NCBI RefSeq assembly: GCF_037031285.1
Contig: NZ_JAYEZO010000002.1
Coordinates: 124,001-188,000, forward strand
Length of the DNA: 64,000 bases
From: Halobellus sp. LT62
GTDB taxonomy: Archaea; Halobacteriota; Halobacteria; Halobacteriales; Haloferacaceae
Direction: 5' to 3'
The position numbers and the translations under genes are program-made. Positions 26,240 to 34,736 of the stretch are shown here, one piece after another. Each line of letters opens with the position of its first letter. Positions within the stretch are counted from its first letter, which is position 1. The notes under the pieces are model-generated. The model was not told the origin of the DNA. It was given only the letters and a program-made list of their open reading frames with translations, and searched no databases.

Positions 26240-26497
26240 ATGACAACGACCCTACTCGAAGTGGTCCCGCTTCTGATCGAACTCGCGGCGTTCGGCATCG
26301 GCGCGCTCGGACTCTCGCTCGTCGGCGCGTACGCCGAGCGCTTCGCGGTCGTGACGGCCCAGCACGGGCAGCCGATGCTCGGCCTCTGGGCGGCCGTAAT
26401 GGGTGCCGTCGCGCTGTATTTCGCGTACTCGCTCACGACGGATCGGGTCGTCCCCGCGCTGTTCGCGCTCACCGGCCGCTCGTCGGCGACCGAATAG
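26240..26497 (+). CDS. Small two-helix membrane protein, function unknown
   Basis: An 85-aa protein (MTTTLLEVVPLLIELAAFGIGA) with two hydrophobic segments (about 6-30 and 46-65) and a short charged tail. Conserved-looking but without any motif. Its last codons and TAG stop are the first unit of a 22-bp tandem duplication. Confidence 0.65.
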   Translation: MTTTLLEVVPLLIELAAFGIGALGLSLVGAYAERFAVVTAQHGQPMLGLWAAVMGAVALYFAYSLTTDRVVPALFALTGRSSATE

Positions 26498-26534
26498 CCC
26501 CCGATCGGTCATCGAATAGCCCCCGATCGGTCGT
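26491..26534. repeat. 22-bp tandem duplication that copies a stop codon
   Basis: Two adjacent units (26491-26512 and 26513-26534) read CGAATAGCCCCCGATCGGTC plus two bases (AT or GT). Unit 1 contains the last Glu codon and the TAG stop of the small membrane protein, so unit 2 is a copy of a gene end. Confidence 0.85.
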
Positions 26535-26594
26535 CGACGACCGGATCCGGCCGTGTCGCAACCGCTTTCACTCCCGCCCGAGGAGTGACACCCA

Positions 26595-27962
26595 ATGAAG
26601 CTCTTCGGTTCGAGCGGGGCGCGCGGCGTCGTCGGCGACGGCCTGACGCCCGAGTTCGTGCTCCGAATCGCGAAGGCGGCCGGAACGGTGTGGGAGACCG
26701 ATCGGGCGGTCGTCGCCCGCGACACGCGAACGACGGGAGAGATGCTGACGAACGCGGCGACGAGCGGCCTCGAAAGCGTCGGAACCGACGTCGACCGACT
26801 CGGGCCGACGCCGACGCCCAGTGCCGTCCGCTACGCCGGTGAAAACGAGCGCCCGGCAATCGTCATCACGGCGTCGCACAACCCGCCGGAGTACAACGGC
26901 GTCAAACTCGTCGGCGCGGACGGGATCGAACTGTCCGTCGCAGACCTCGAAGTGATCGAATCGCACGTCCTCGATGAACGGTTCGGCACCGCTGCGTGGG
27001 ACGAGGTCGGCGAGTCCCGACGGGTCGACGCGGCGAACCGCGAGTACGTCTCCGACCTCCTCGCCGCGGTCGACCGCGAGGCGATCGACGCCGCCGACCT
27101 GACCGTCGCGCTCGACCCCGGCCACGGCGCGGGCACGCTGACGAGCCCCGAGTTCTTCCGACGGCTCGGCTGCGACGTCGTCACCGTCAACGCCAACGCC
27201 GACGGCCACTTCCCCGGCCGCGACTCCGAGCCGGTCGAGGAGAACCTCCGAGACCTGACATCCCTCGTGCGGGCGGCCGACGCCGACGTCGGTATCGCAC
27301 ACGACGGCGATGCTGACCGCGCGGTCTTCGTCGACGAGCGCGGGGAGTTCGTCGCGGGCGAGGCGTCGCTCGCGGCGCTCGCGGCGGCCGCGCTCGAACC
27401 GGGAGACACCACCGTCGCGGCCGTGAACGTCTCACAGCGGCTCGTCGACGTCTGCGAGGACGTCGGTGCGGACCTCGAACTCACGCCTATCGGCGCGACG
27501 AACCTCATCACGCGCATCCGCGAACTCACCGCCGACGGCGAGCGCGTCCCGATCGCCGGCGAGGGCAACGGCGGGATCTTCTTCCCCGAGTACCGACTCG
27601 TCCGCGACGGCGCGTACGTCGGCGCGAAGTTCCTCGAACTCGTCGCCGAGCGCCCGGTCAGCGAGCTCATCGAGCCGTACACGGACTACGAGAACGTCCG
27701 CGTCAACCTCTCGTACGACGAGGAGCGCGAACTCGACGCGATGCTCGACGCCGCCGCCGGGTTCGCCGAATCCGCGGACGCCGAACTGAACACGATCGAC
27801 GGCTACCGCCTCGACTACGGCGACGCGTGGGTGCTCGTCCGCCCCTCGGGGACCGAACCGAAGGTACGCGTCTACGCCGAGGCGAGAGACGAGGACCGCG
27901 CGGCGGAACTGGCCGAACGGGCCGCGTCCGCGCTCCGAAACGCGCTCGCCGATCTCGACTGA
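26595..27962 (+). CDS. Phosphoglucosamine/phosphomannomutase family protein
   Basis: Alpha-D-phosphohexomutase, 455 aa, moving phosphate between C1 and C6 of hexose phosphates. All four signature loops are present: phosphoserine loop TASHNPPEYNG with Ser94, metal loop DGDADR at 237-242, sugar loop GEGNGG, and phosphate loop RPSGTEPKVRVYAEA near the C-terminus. The GEGNGG form is common in archaeal GlmM/PGM-type enzymes; the exact sugar (glucosamine, mannose or glucose) cannot be fixed. Confidence 0.92.
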   Translation: MKLFGSSGARGVVGDGLTPEFVLRIAKAAGTVWETDRAVVARDTRTTGEMLTNAATSGLESVGTDVDRLGPTPTPSAVRYAGENERPAIVITASHNPPEYNGVKLVGADGIELSVADLEVIESHVLDERFGTAAWDEVGESRRVDAANREYVSDLLAAVDREAIDAADLTVALDPGHGAGTLTSPEFFRRLGCDVVTVNANADGHFPGRDSEPVEENLRDLTSLVRAADADVGIAHDGDADRAVFVDERGEFVAGEASLAALAAAALEPGDTTVAAVNVSQRLVDVCEDVGADLELTPIGATNLITRIRELTADGERVPIAGEGNGGIFFPEYRLVRDGAYVGAKFLELVAERPVSELIEPYTDYENVRVNLSYDEERELDAMLDAAAGFAESADAELNTIDGYRLDYGDAWVLVRPSGTEPKVRVYAEARDEDRAAELAERAASALRNALADLD

Positions 27963-28015
27963 CCGTCAGCACTATCGCAGATCTCGATTGGCGGCCCCGG
28001 CGCTGACGGCGACGC

Positions 28016-28273
28016 TTAGAGGGCGATCACGCCGAACAGTAGACAGAGCAGTCCCAACGCGAGCAGGCCGAAGCCGCGCTCGAGCTCGACGTCGTCGCGG
28101 TGGTCAGTGGCTCTTCTCCTGTCGGAGTCGCTCTCGTCTACCCGCCGGCCGAGGGTTTCAGTTGAATCGACGGCGTCCAGCCGTCTGATCGCCCGCCTCG
28201 TCCGCAAGGCCCGCGCTCCGTAATACAGACACAGCGCGCCCGCGACGAGGGCGACGGCGGAGACGACGACCAT
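28016..28273 (-). CDS. Small membrane protein, two helices with charged middle
   Basis: An 85-aa protein with N-terminal and C-terminal membrane segments (MVVVSAVALVAGALCLYYGA; FGLLALGLLCLLFGVIAL) and a charged, Arg/Asp-rich middle. It follows the DUF7118-type gene by 8 nt and is probably co-transcribed with it. Function unknown. Confidence 0.7.
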   Translation of the reverse strand: MVVVSAVALVAGALCLYYGARALRTRRAIRRLDAVDSTETLGRRVDESDSDRRRATDHRDDVELERGFGLLALGLLCLLFGVIAL

Positions 28274-28281
28274 CGGCGGCG

Positions 28282-29490
28282 CTACGGACCCGCCCCGTCG
28301 GCGTCGCGCTCGCTGTCGGGGCTCCCTTCGAGCGCGCTCGACAGGCGCTCGCGGGCGTCTCGGAGACGTTCGAGTTCGGACGCGGCCGCGCCGGAGCGCA
28401 CCCGCTCGCGCGCGTCGGCGTCGAGTTCCTCGTGCGCGCGAGCGACGAACCGGAGGTCGGCGTAGTCGTCTCGGCGTGTCAGGTCCCGAACGATCCTGAG
28501 CCGTGCGACGGTCTCTTCGCTCGCGAACCGACCGAGTAGCGACATCGCCTCGCGGGTCCAGATGCGGAGCGTCTCCGCGTCCGGCGGCGGCAGCGACACC
28601 GTCAGCGGTTCCGCGGAGAGCCGTTCGAGGAACGTCCGATGGACCGCGACGGTCGTCTGCAGCAGCGCGGGGTCCTTCGCGTAGTGGTCCAGTTTCGAGC
28701 CGGAGTAGTCGGCGTACTCCAACAGGGTCGGGATCGGCTCGTCGGCGTCTGGGCTCTCGCGGACGAACTCCCGCAGGTCGCGCGGCGGCGACTCGAACCC
28801 GACGAGCGGGAACGACTCCGCGCGTTCGAGCAGCCCGATCACGTCGATCGCGGGGGCGGACTCGTAGAACGTCCGGTACTCCTCGGTGACGGCCTCGTTG
28901 TACGCCTCGATGGGATCGCGAAGCTCTTCGACCGGCGCGTCGAGGTCGGCGTCGGCGAACGCGAGCATCTCCGCGCGCCGGTCGATCTCCTCGTCGAGGT
29001 CGCGCAGATAGAGTTTCGCGTCCCGTTTGGCCGCGGATATCGCCTCTTCGGCCGACTCGCGCCGGTCGAGGAGGTCGACGTACTCCGAGGCGGGTTCGAG
29101 GTCCGCGCGGGCGGCGTCGAAGTCGTCTTCGCTGAGCCGGCGGCGGTCCATCCGCTCGCCGGCGTCGTCGAAGGCGTCCTTCGCCGGAACGTCGTCAGCG
29201 AGGTCGTCGACGAGGTCGAGGAACTTCCCTTGGAACTCGACGTACGCTTGGAAGTCGCCCGTGCCGGTCGCCGACTCCTCGTAGCGGTCGAGCAGCCCGA
29301 TCGCCTTTCGGTACGTGTCGGCCGCGGTGACGACGGCCTCTTCGCCGACGTCGTCGATCTCGGCCTCGATCCGATCGCGCCGCGCTCTGGCTTCTCGGAG
29401 TTTCTCGATCCGCGCCTCCGCGGTTTCGAGCGTGGCCTCGACGCCGTCGGAACCGCCGATCTCGCCGTCTATCGAGTCAGATTCGGCCAT
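28282..29490 (-). CDS. Coiled-coil haloarchaeal protein (DUF7118-like)
   Basis: A 402-aa acidic helical protein (MAESDSIDGEIGGSDGVEAT). The N-terminal half is an extended coiled coil (ETAEARIEKLREARARRDRI). The C-terminal half has a compact conserved look: YADYSGSKLDHYAKDP and IWTREAMSLLGRFASEET. No signal or membrane segment. It lies 4 nt behind hisI, so it is in one operon with hisI and the small membrane gene. Function unknown. Confidence 0.78.
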   Translation of the reverse strand: MAESDSIDGEIGGSDGVEATLETAEARIEKLREARARRDRIEAEIDDVGEEAVVTAADTYRKAIGLLDRYEESATGTGDFQAYVEFQGKFLDLVDDLADDVPAKDAFDDAGERMDRRRLSEDDFDAARADLEPASEYVDLLDRRESAEEAISAAKRDAKLYLRDLDEEIDRRAEMLAFADADLDAPVEELRDPIEAYNEAVTEEYRTFYESAPAIDVIGLLERAESFPLVGFESPPRDLREFVRESPDADEPIPTLLEYADYSGSKLDHYAKDPALLQTTVAVHRTFLERLSAEPLTVSLPPPDAETLRIWTREAMSLLGRFASEETVARLRIVRDLTRRDDYADLRFVARAHEELDADARERVRSGAAASELERLRDARERLSSALEGSPDSERDADGAGP

Positions 29491-29494
29491 CGGT

Positions 29495-29860
29495 TCAGTA
29501 GACGTCGTCGGGATCGAACACGCGCTCGCCGACGTGCTCGCCGTCGACCGTGCGGTAGAAACAGGAGCGGTGGCCGGTGTGGCACGCGCCGCCGGACTGT
29601 TCGACTAGGTACAGCAGTGTGTCGGCGTCGCAGTCGACGCGGACCTCCGTGACCGACTGGGTGTGCCCGCTCGTCGCGCCCTTCTCCCAGAGCTCGTCGC
29701 GGCTGCGCGAGTAGTAGTGCGCCCGCCCCGTTTCGCGCGTCCGTTCGAGGGCCTCCGGAGAGACGTACGCCAGCATCAGCACCTCGCCGGAGTCGGTGTC
29801 CTGTGCGACGGCGGGGACGAGGCCGTCCTCGCCGAAATCGATCTCGACGTCGTCGGTCAT
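29495..29860 (-). CDS. hisI: Phosphoribosyl-AMP cyclohydrolase HisI
   Basis: Third step of histidine synthesis, opening the adenine ring of phosphoribosyl-AMP; zinc/magnesium enzyme. The 121-aa single-domain form (no HisE fusion) shows [35 protein letters not shown] and the metal-binding [14 protein letters not shown] followed by [14 protein letters not shown]. It heads a three-gene operon with two unrelated hypotheticals. Confidence 0.95.
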   Translation of the reverse strand: MTDDVEIDFGEDGLVPAVAQDTDSGEVLMLAYVSPEALERTRETGRAHYYSRSRDELWEKGATSGHTQSVTEVRVDCDADTLLYLVEQSGGACHTGHRSCFYRTVDGEHVGERVFDPDDVY

Positions 29861-29985
29861 TATCTCATCGGACGCCGTTGCGGCCGATAGGTCTTTTGCC
29901 CCCGTCAGCCGTCTGTCGGCCGCGACGGCGCGCGCGGCCCGGAGCAGAGCATCAGTGCTTTTGCCGCGCGTCGAGACGTCCGCGT

Positions 29986-30984
29986 ATGCGCTCGAAGGCG
30001 TGGCTCCAGCGGAATCAACTCGCCGTCTACGCGGTCGGCGTTGCGCTCGCGGTGGCGTTCGGCGTCGGCGTCCCGTCCGCCGCGCCGCTGTTCGAGGCGT
30101 CGATCACGCCTGTCTTGGCGGTGCTGCTCTACGTGACGTTCTTGGAGATTCCCTTCGTCCGGTTTCGCCGGGCGTTCACCAACACCCGGTTCGTCGCCGC
30201 GGCGCTCGGGATGAACTTCCTCGTCGTTCCGGCGGTCGCCTTCGCGCTGACGCGCGTGCTCCCCGCCGACCCGGCGGTTCTGGTCGGCGCGTTTCTGGTA
30301 CTCCTGACGCCGTGTATCGATTACGTCATCGCTTTCACCGACCTCGCGGAGGGGGACGCAGAGCAGGTGACCGCGGTGACCCCCGCGCTGCTCTTCGCTC
30401 AGTTCGCGCTGCTCCCCGTGTATCTGTGGCTCTTTCTGGGCGATCGGATCGGTCCCGTCATCAGCGCGGGGCCGTTCGTCGAGGCCTTTCTGTACCTTAT
30501 CGCGCTCCCGCTGACGCTCGCGTGGGCCACGGAGGCGCTGACAGACCGCACGGAGGCGGCCCGGCAGTGGCAGTCGGCGATGGGCTGGCTCCCGGTGCCG
30601 ATGATGGGCGCGACGCTTCTGGTCGTTATCGCCTCACAGCTTCCGCGCGTCGCGGAATCGGCGGGACAGCTCCTCGCGCTTGTCCCCGTCTACGCCGCGT
30701 TTCTGGTCGTGATGCCGATTCTCGGACGGATCGCCGCCGGGCTGTTCGAGATGAATGTTGGAGAAGCTCGGGCGCTCGTGTTCACCTCGGTCACGCGGAA
30801 CTCGCTCGTGGTGCTCCCGCTGGCGCTCGCGCTGCCCGCGGGCTACGAACTGGCCCCGGCGGTCGTCGTCACGCAGACGCTCGTCGAACTGACGGGGATG
30901 GTCGTCCTCACGCGCGCCGTCCCCGCGTGGCTCGTTCCGACGGCACCGACGACGATGCTCCCCGCTCGGTTTCGCTCCGATTGA
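29986..30984 (+). CDS. Arsenite- or bile-acid/sodium-symporter family transporter (BASS/Acr3 type)
   Basis: A 332-aa membrane protein with about ten helices. [20 protein letters not shown] and [16 protein letters not shown] are typical of the Acr3/BASS superfamily, as are the discontinuous-helix region [19 protein letters not shown] (with Cys near 104, where Acr3 arsenite exporters have their functional Cys) and [13 protein letters not shown]. This favours an arsenite-type exporter, but no arsR or arsC is next to it, so the substrate is open. Start at 29986 ([11 protein letters not shown]). Confidence 0.8.
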   Translation: MRSKAWLQRNQLAVYAVGVALAVAFGVGVPSAAPLFEASITPVLAVLLYVTFLEIPFVRFRRAFTNTRFVAAALGMNFLVVPAVAFALTRVLPADPAVLVGAFLVLLTPCIDYVIAFTDLAEGDAEQVTAVTPALLFAQFALLPVYLWLFLGDRIGPVISAGPFVEAFLYLIALPLTLAWATEALTDRTEAARQWQSAMGWLPVPMMGATLLVVIASQLPRVAESAGQLLALVPVYAAFLVVMPILGRIAAGLFEMNVGEARALVFTSVTRNSLVVLPLALALPAGYELAPAVVVTQTLVELTGMVVLTRAVPAWLVPTAPTTMLPARFRSD

Positions 30985-31012
30985 GTCGCGAAAAGCGACC
31001 GTCGAAGACGGC

Positions 31013-32077
31013 TCAGACGATTCCCAGCGCCCCCAGCGCGCCGAAGACCAGATCGCCGTACGTGAACGCCGCGAGCGTCCCGACGAACATCGGGACGAGA
31101 AACGGGATCCCCGGCGAGATCCAGACCTCCTCGCGCTCGGTGACGATCTCCAGCCCGCCCCGGAGCTTCTCCGGCGTCGTGCCGTAGGCGGTTCCCTCGA
31201 TCTCGCTGAGGAACGTCTCGGCGGCCCACTCGTCGTCGCGGGCGTCGACCGCCCCTCCGTCGTCGCCGTCGACGACTTCCCCGCTGTCGCCGTCGCCTGT
31301 CTCGATAGTCTCCCCGCCGTCCGTTTCAACTCCCGTCGTGTCGTCGCCGCCGCTAGCGCCACCGTCGCTCTCGACGCCGACCGCGCCGTCCGTCGGATCG
31401 TACGTCTCGCCGACGCTCGCGGGGTCGCGGAACCGCTCGGGCGACGCCCGCAACTCGTCGAGCGTCAACCCACGCCAGCGCAGGTACATCCGAAGCGCGT
31501 CGATGTCCAGACCGTTCCGCGAGAAGCCGTCTGGCGTCTCGTACAGTCGCCCGTGCGCCTCTCGGAGCGCCGAAACCCCGATCCGGTGCCCGAGAAACGA
31601 AATCGGGAATCGCACGTCGCCGGCGAGGAGGTTTCGCGCGCCGAACGCGACCGGGTACGCGGCGGCGAGGAGGACGGTGTTCGTGAGAACCGTCATCGAG
31701 AAGACGCCGAGCGTCGTGACGACCTCCGGGAGCGTGAAGCCCGCGAAGTAGTACGTCGGATACGTCGGAAGCAAGATCGCGATCGTGATGAGCGCTTTCG
31801 CGTCCGCCCCCCCGAAGCCGCCGATCCACCAGAAGCCGTAGGCGATCGGCGCGACGAAGAAGAGGCTGACCGCGACGCGGACGAAAAAGAGGACGTCCGC
31901 GGACGTCGAAAGCGAGAGGTGGCCGACTGCCTCGACCGCGAGCAGGAGGAGACCGAGGCCGACCAGCGGGAGCCACGTCCGACTGGGCACCCGTCTGGTC
32001 TCGACGTCGCGCCACGCGGCCCACCCGAGGACCGGGAGCACGATCAACCGCAACAGATCCGGAGCGCTGGCGAACAT
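31013..32077 (-). CDS. Prepilin/preflagellin peptidase (A24 family, PibD-like)
   Basis: Membrane aspartic protease that removes the class III signal from pilins and archaellins. The 354-aa protein has the first catalytic Asp24 in WRDVETRRVPS and the second, Asp92, in GGFGGADAKAL (variant of GxGD). Six or so membrane segments are present; the last is separated from the rest by an acidic, low-complexity cytoplasmic loop (about residues 225-310), a haloarchaeal extra. Start at 32077 (MFASAPDLLR). No pilin gene lies nearby. Confidence 0.88.
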   Translation of the reverse strand: MFASAPDLLRLIVLPVLGWAAWRDVETRRVPSRTWLPLVGLGLLLLAVEAVGHLSLSTSADVLFFVRVAVSLFFVAPIAYGFWWIGGFGGADAKALITIAILLPTYPTYYFAGFTLPEVVTTLGVFSMTVLTNTVLLAAAYPVAFGARNLLAGDVRFPISFLGHRIGVSALREAHGRLYETPDGFSRNGLDIDALRMYLRWRGLTLDELRASPERFRDPASVGETYDPTDGAVGVESDGGASGGDDTTGVETDGGETIETGDGDSGEVVDGDDGGAVDARDDEWAAETFLSEIEGTAYGTTPEKLRGGLEIVTEREEVWISPGIPFLVPMFVGTLAAFTYGDLVFGALGALGIV

Positions 32078-32148
32078 ATCGGGAAAGTGCCCCCGGGCGT
32101 GTTGTAGTTTGCGCCTCGGTATCACATTCGAGAGGCACCGTCTGAACC

Positions 32149-32155
32149 TTTTTAT
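32149..32155 (+). promoter_or_regulatory. TATA box of the helicase gene (TTTTTAT)
   Basis: CCTTTTTATCC is centred 26 nt in front of the GTG at 32178. This argues for a leaderless transcript from that GTG and against the in-frame TTG at 32109, which lies upstream of the TATA box. Confidence 0.6.
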
Positions 32156-32177
32156 CCGAGAGCGGCACAGGGCGAGT

Positions 32178-34034
32178 GTGGACCCCGATCGGATTCCCTC
32201 GTCGTTTCCGGCCCCGAGCTACCGCGGCGCGCAGGAGCAGGCGCTCTCGGACATTCGTGACGCGTTCGCTGCCGGGAACGACGTCGTGCTCGTCCGCGCG
32301 CCGACGGGGAGCGGCAAGTCGCTGCTCGCGCGGGCCATCGCCGGCGCGGCGGCGACGACTGACGACGTCTCGCCCGCTGCGGCGACCGACGCGTACTACA
32401 CGACGCCGCAGGTCTCCCAACTCGACGACGTCGCCGAGGATCCCCTCCTCGACGACCTCAACGTCATCCGGGGCAAATCGAACTACACCTGCATCCTGAA
32501 CGGCGAGACCGACACGCCGGTCGACCGCGCTCCGTGCGTCCGACAGTCAGGATTCGACTGCTCCGTTCGGCACCGCTGTCCGTACTTCTCCGACCGCGCG
32601 ATCGCCTCGAACCGACGCATCGCGGCGATGACGCTCGCGTACTTTATGCAGACCGCCGGCTCCGACGTCTTCCGCAAGCGCGACGTCGTCGTGATCGATG
32701 AGGCCCACGGGCTCGCCGAGTGGGCCGAGATGTACGCGACTGTCGACCTCAATCCGCGGACGGTCCCCGTCTGGGACGACGTGGGCGTTCCCGACGTCGC
32801 GAGCGAGGGCGACCCGATCGAACGGACCGTCCGCTTCGCCGAGACGCTCGCTGGCGTCGTCGAGCGGGCGAAGGACGAGCTGCTCCGAAAGCCCGATCTG
32901 ACGCCCGACGAAGCGGCGCGTCGGGACCGCCTGCAGGAGCTCAGGTCGGAGCTTCAGTGGTTCGTCTCCGACTACCGCGATCCGGAGAGTCCGACCACGT
33001 GGGTCGTCGACCAACCCGACGGCGAGGGCGAGCCGATCTCGATCAAGCCGCTCGATCCGGCGCGTTATCTCCATCACACCGTCTGGGACCGCGGCAACAA
33101 GTTCGCGCTGCTGTCGGCGACGATCCTCAACAAGGACGCGTTCTGTCGGGGCGTCGGCCTCGATCCGTCGAATGTCGCCTTGGTCGACGTCGAACACACG
33201 TTTCCCGTCGAAAACCGCCCCCTGTACGACGTGACGCAGGGGAAGATGACGTACGACGAGCGGGACGAGACGCTCCCGAAGGTGGCGCGGACGCTAGTCC
33301 GGATTATGGCGAAACACGGGGACGAAAAGGGGCTCGTCCACTGTCATTCCTACGCGATCCAATCCGAGTTACGACGACGACTCGCGCAACTCGGCCTCGG
33401 CGGTCGCGTCCGCGGGCACGACCGCGAAAACCGCGACGCTGAACTCGAATCGTGGAAGGCGACCGACGATCCGGACGTCTTCCTCTCGGTCAAGATGGAG
33501 GAGGCGCTCGACCTCGCGGGCGATCTCTGCCGCTGGCAGGTCGTCTGCAAAGCGCCCTATCTCAACACGAACGACTCCCGCGTCGCCCGACGCCTCGGAG
33601 AGGGCCAGTGGTCGTGGTACCGGCGCGCGGCCCTCAGGACCGTGATTCAGGCCTGCGGCCGCGTCGTCCGCGCGCCCGACGATCACGGCGCGACGTACCT
33701 CGCGGACTCGTCGCTGCTCGAGTTGTTCGAGCGGACGCGCGGCGATATGCCCTCGTGGTTCCGCGAGCAGGTCGACCGGCTCTCGACGCCGGAGCTCCCC
33801 GAGTTCGATCAGGTCGCGGCCGGCGGTCGAGGCGGGTCCGACGCGGGCGGGGGACGCGGCCGGAACCGTCGGAACGGAAACCGCTCCGCGACGGAGACTC
33901 GCGGCGGGTCGTCGGAAGCGCCGTCACAGTCTTCGCGTGCGGCGCGGTCGGACGCGACGACTTCGTCGGATCGCCGATCGAGCGACGACGACCGGTCTTC
34001 TCATCCGCTGTCGGACGTTTGGGGCGACGGCTGA
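32178..34034 (+). CDS. XPD/DinG-type Fe-S DNA helicase
   Basis: Superfamily 2 ATP-dependent DNA helicase, 618 aa. Walker A APTGSGKS is at 41-48 and the DEAH box in VVIDEAHGLAEW. Four cysteines between them (Cys105, Cys120, Cys128, Cys134; SNYTCILN, PCVR, DCSV, RCPYF) match the 4Fe-4S site of XPD helicases. Helicase motifs continue with LLSATILNK, GLVHCHSYAIQSELRRR, SVKMEEALDLAGDLCRWQV and RTVIQACGRVVRAPDD. The last 80 residues are a Gly/Arg/Ser-rich disordered tail. Likely role in repair; a specific pathway is not shown. Confidence 0.92.
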   Translation: MDPDRIPSSFPAPSYRGAQEQALSDIRDAFAAGNDVVLVRAPTGSGKSLLARAIAGAAATTDDVSPAAATDAYYTTPQVSQLDDVAEDPLLDDLNVIRGKSNYTCILNGETDTPVDRAPCVRQSGFDCSVRHRCPYFSDRAIASNRRIAAMTLAYFMQTAGSDVFRKRDVVVIDEAHGLAEWAEMYATVDLNPRTVPVWDDVGVPDVASEGDPIERTVRFAETLAGVVERAKDELLRKPDLTPDEAARRDRLQELRSELQWFVSDYRDPESPTTWVVDQPDGEGEPISIKPLDPARYLHHTVWDRGNKFALLSATILNKDAFCRGVGLDPSNVALVDVEHTFPVENRPLYDVTQGKMTYDERDETLPKVARTLVRIMAKHGDEKGLVHCHSYAIQSELRRRLAQLGLGGRVRGHDRENRDAELESWKATDDPDVFLSVKMEEALDLAGDLCRWQVVCKAPYLNTNDSRVARRLGEGQWSWYRRAALRTVIQACGRVVRAPDDHGATYLADSSLLELFERTRGDMPSWFREQVDRLSTPELPEFDQVAAGGRGGSDAGGGRGRNRRNGNRSATETRGGSSEAPSQSSRAARSDATTSSDRRSSDDDRSSHPLSDVWGDG

Positions 34035-34092
34035 GATCGCCCGGACGTAACGCGCGTCGACGGTCACGAGCGCCCACCCGGCGTCCGCTCGC

Positions 34093-34179
34093 TCAGAGAA
34101 TCAGCGCTGCCCCGTACGCGAACGAGGAGCCGACCATCAGCAACACGAGCACGAGCGCGAGTATCTGCTGTCGGTCCAT
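34093..34179 (-). CDS. 28-residue single-helix membrane protein (putative)
   Basis: Reading leftward from the ATG at 34179 gives a 28-aa peptide, starting MDRQQILALVLVLLMVGSS and ending YGAALIL before a TGA at 34093. It is one membrane helix with a charged N-terminus. I recall very similar MDRxQ-type micro-proteins in other haloarchaea, but could not search. It is shorter than usual gene-calling limits. It converges with the helicase gene. Confidence 0.6.
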   Translation of the reverse strand: MDRQQILALVLVLLMVGSSFAYGAALIL

Positions 34180-34469
34180 ACCCCTCGTACGGCGGCGCAC
34201 ACTTCAACTCTTTCGACCTCTCGGCCGAATTCGCCGGTTTCGACGACAGAAACGCCTCCGTGATACGGCCGCTCGCTGAACGATTTTTCAGCCTTCCACT
34301 CGGATTGCCGAACGAATAAATAATGAATGTTAATTTAGGTTTAAATACAAGACATATATTCGCTATCTTTTCCTTATTTGTATTGTATTATCTCCTACCA
34401 ATGGGTGTTTGAGACATCATATCACAGAATACTTAACACCTTTCACTCCGTGGGTATGCTTGTCCGGCA
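34180..34469. other. AT-rich intergenic region in front of a small HTH-type gene
   Basis: No gene. The stretch from about 34310 to 34440 is strongly AT-rich (for example TAATGAATGTTAATTTAGGT), in contrast to flanking coding DNA. ACTTAAC at 34431-34437 could be a TATA element for the gene at 34470, with start of transcription near 34460. Several other TTTAAAT-like sites are possible. Confidence 0.5.
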
Positions 34470-34658
34470 ATGTACACACACGGGCTGAACACGGCAATGA
34501 CCCTGTACCGGAACGGAACACTGACGCTGTCGCAGGCGGCGTCTCGTGCGGGCCGCTCGACGGACGCGTTCGCTACGGCCCTCGTGCGGCACGGGATCCC
34601 GGTCCGTGAACGGCAGCGACGTTCACCGGCAGTCGACGGGCCGATTCAAGCCGACTGA
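34470..34658 (+). CDS. Small helix-turn-helix-like protein (DUF7317-like)
   Basis: A 62-aa protein: MYTHGLNTAMTLYRNGTLTL followed by SQAASRAGRSTDAFATALVRHGI, which reads as a helix-turn-helix (TLSQAASRAGRSTDAF). I associate the pattern with a haloarchaeal family of short HTH-like proteins, DUF7317. It ends in a short disordered tail. The AT-rich leader suggests strong or regulated transcription. It may bind DNA; there is no partner domain. Confidence 0.7.
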   Translation: MYTHGLNTAMTLYRNGTLTLSQAASRAGRSTDAFATALVRHGIPVRERQRRSPAVDGPIQAD

Positions 34659-34736
34659 CCGCTCGAAGCTGTCGCTACCGAGGTTTCTGTGAACGCAGAG
34701 TCGCTTTATCCTCTTTCGTTAGCGTCGCTTCGGTGT

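Noticed and set aside
29803-29985. N-terminal extension of the BASS-type transporter
   Set aside because: These codons are Arg/Pro-rich and antisense to hisI; the protein begins properly at 29986.
32109-32177. Upstream in-frame start (TTG) for the helicase
   Set aside because: A TATA box at 32149-32155 lies between this TTG and the GTG at 32178, so the upstream codons are probably not transcribed.
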